From JAAYEB01 sp035306725 (GTDB lineage Bacteria; Fibrobacterota; Chitinivibrionia; Chitinivibrionales; Chitinispirillaceae), in NCBI GenBank assembly GCA_035306725.1, contig DATGNN010000291.1:1-34038 (forward strand): DNA of 34,038 bases, written 5' to 3'. Position 1 is the stretch's first letter. Every line of letters starts with the position of its first letter. Made by a program: the position numbers and the translations under genes. The notes beneath the pieces were generated by a model. It made no database searches. It was not told the origin of the DNA and worked only from the letters and a program-made list of their open reading frames with translations. Below are positions 33,958 through 34,038 of this stretch, in pieces.

Positions 33958-34020
33958 TTCTTTTCTGATGTTTTAAGTAGAAAAAATTGCAAGCCCGCTT
34001 TAAAGAGCGGGCTTTTTTTA
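33942..34020 (+). promoter_or_regulatory. trp attenuator: terminator and antiterminator pairing
   Basis: AAGCCCGCT (33991-33999) and AGCGGGCTT (34006-34014) form a perfect 9-bp stem with a 6-base loop, followed by seven Ts. The upstream segment AGCGGTGCT (33942-33950) can pair with AGCCCGCT (33992-33999) with one bulged T, the expected competing antiterminator. The terminator stem is nearly identical to the E. coli trp attenuator (AGCCCGC...GCGGGCT). A pairing of the leader-peptide region with the antiterminator segment is less obvious. Confidence 0.85.
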
Positions 34021-34038
34021 TATGCAAGAGTTCGTAGT

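Overview
The window is about 34 kb of AT-rich bacterial chromosome (no RNA genes seen), densely coding and mostly housekeeping. Several features point to a Gram-negative bacterium of the Fibrobacterota/FCB type: a BamD-like lipoprotein, a rhomboid, an O-antigen ligase with two glycosyltransferases, secreted proteins carrying a beta-rich domain like a type IX-style sorting domain, and a Lys/Pro/Ala-rich histone-H1-like protein. The phylum call is an inference from gene style, not from a marker gene; a Chitinispirillum-like Fibrobacterota member would fit best.

Layout. (1) 1-3.2 kb: the 3' end of uvrA faces a three-gene minus-strand operon (TPM-domain protein, nucleotidyltransferase-like protein, LemA); a GrpB-family gene follows. 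(2) 3.4-6.5 kb: two secreted proteins, a C25/caspase-fold cysteine peptidase whose C-terminal sorting-like domain is cut off by a frameshift, and a surface-type histidine phosphatase. (3) 6.5-9.4 kb: a gene-poor stretch with a diverged intergenic repeat, then adk (minus), bamD and nadD. (4) 9.4-14.4 kb: an AmmeMemoRadiSam locus on the plus strand: small Cys-containing protein, radical-SAM enzyme with a twin-arginine-type leader, an exported Memo-AMMECR1 fusion, a polytopic spermidine-synthase-like protein and a small unknown protein. (5) 14.4-19.2 kb: rhomboid (minus), O-antigen ligase and two overlapping GT4 glycosyltransferase genes. (6) 19.2-23.2 kb, minus strand: a tail-anchored unknown protein, a TPR membrane protein, a Cys-motif protein, a 750-base gap with the second copy of the intergenic repeat, and a winged-helix/GIY-YIG protein. 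(7) 23.5-34 kb: HTH-histone-tail protein, murJ, ptsP (minus), rubrerythrin, valS, an ATP-grasp protein, and at the edge a tryptophan leader peptide with its attenuator.

The observations most worth following are: the AmmeMemoRadiSam locus, in which both enzymes appear to be exported; the enterobacterial-style trp attenuator at the right edge, which predicts that a tryptophan biosynthesis operon starts just outside the window; the frameshift separating the peptidase from its sorting-like domain; the fusion of two helix-turn-helix units to an H1-like tail; and a two-copy diverged intergenic repeat with perfect palindromes.
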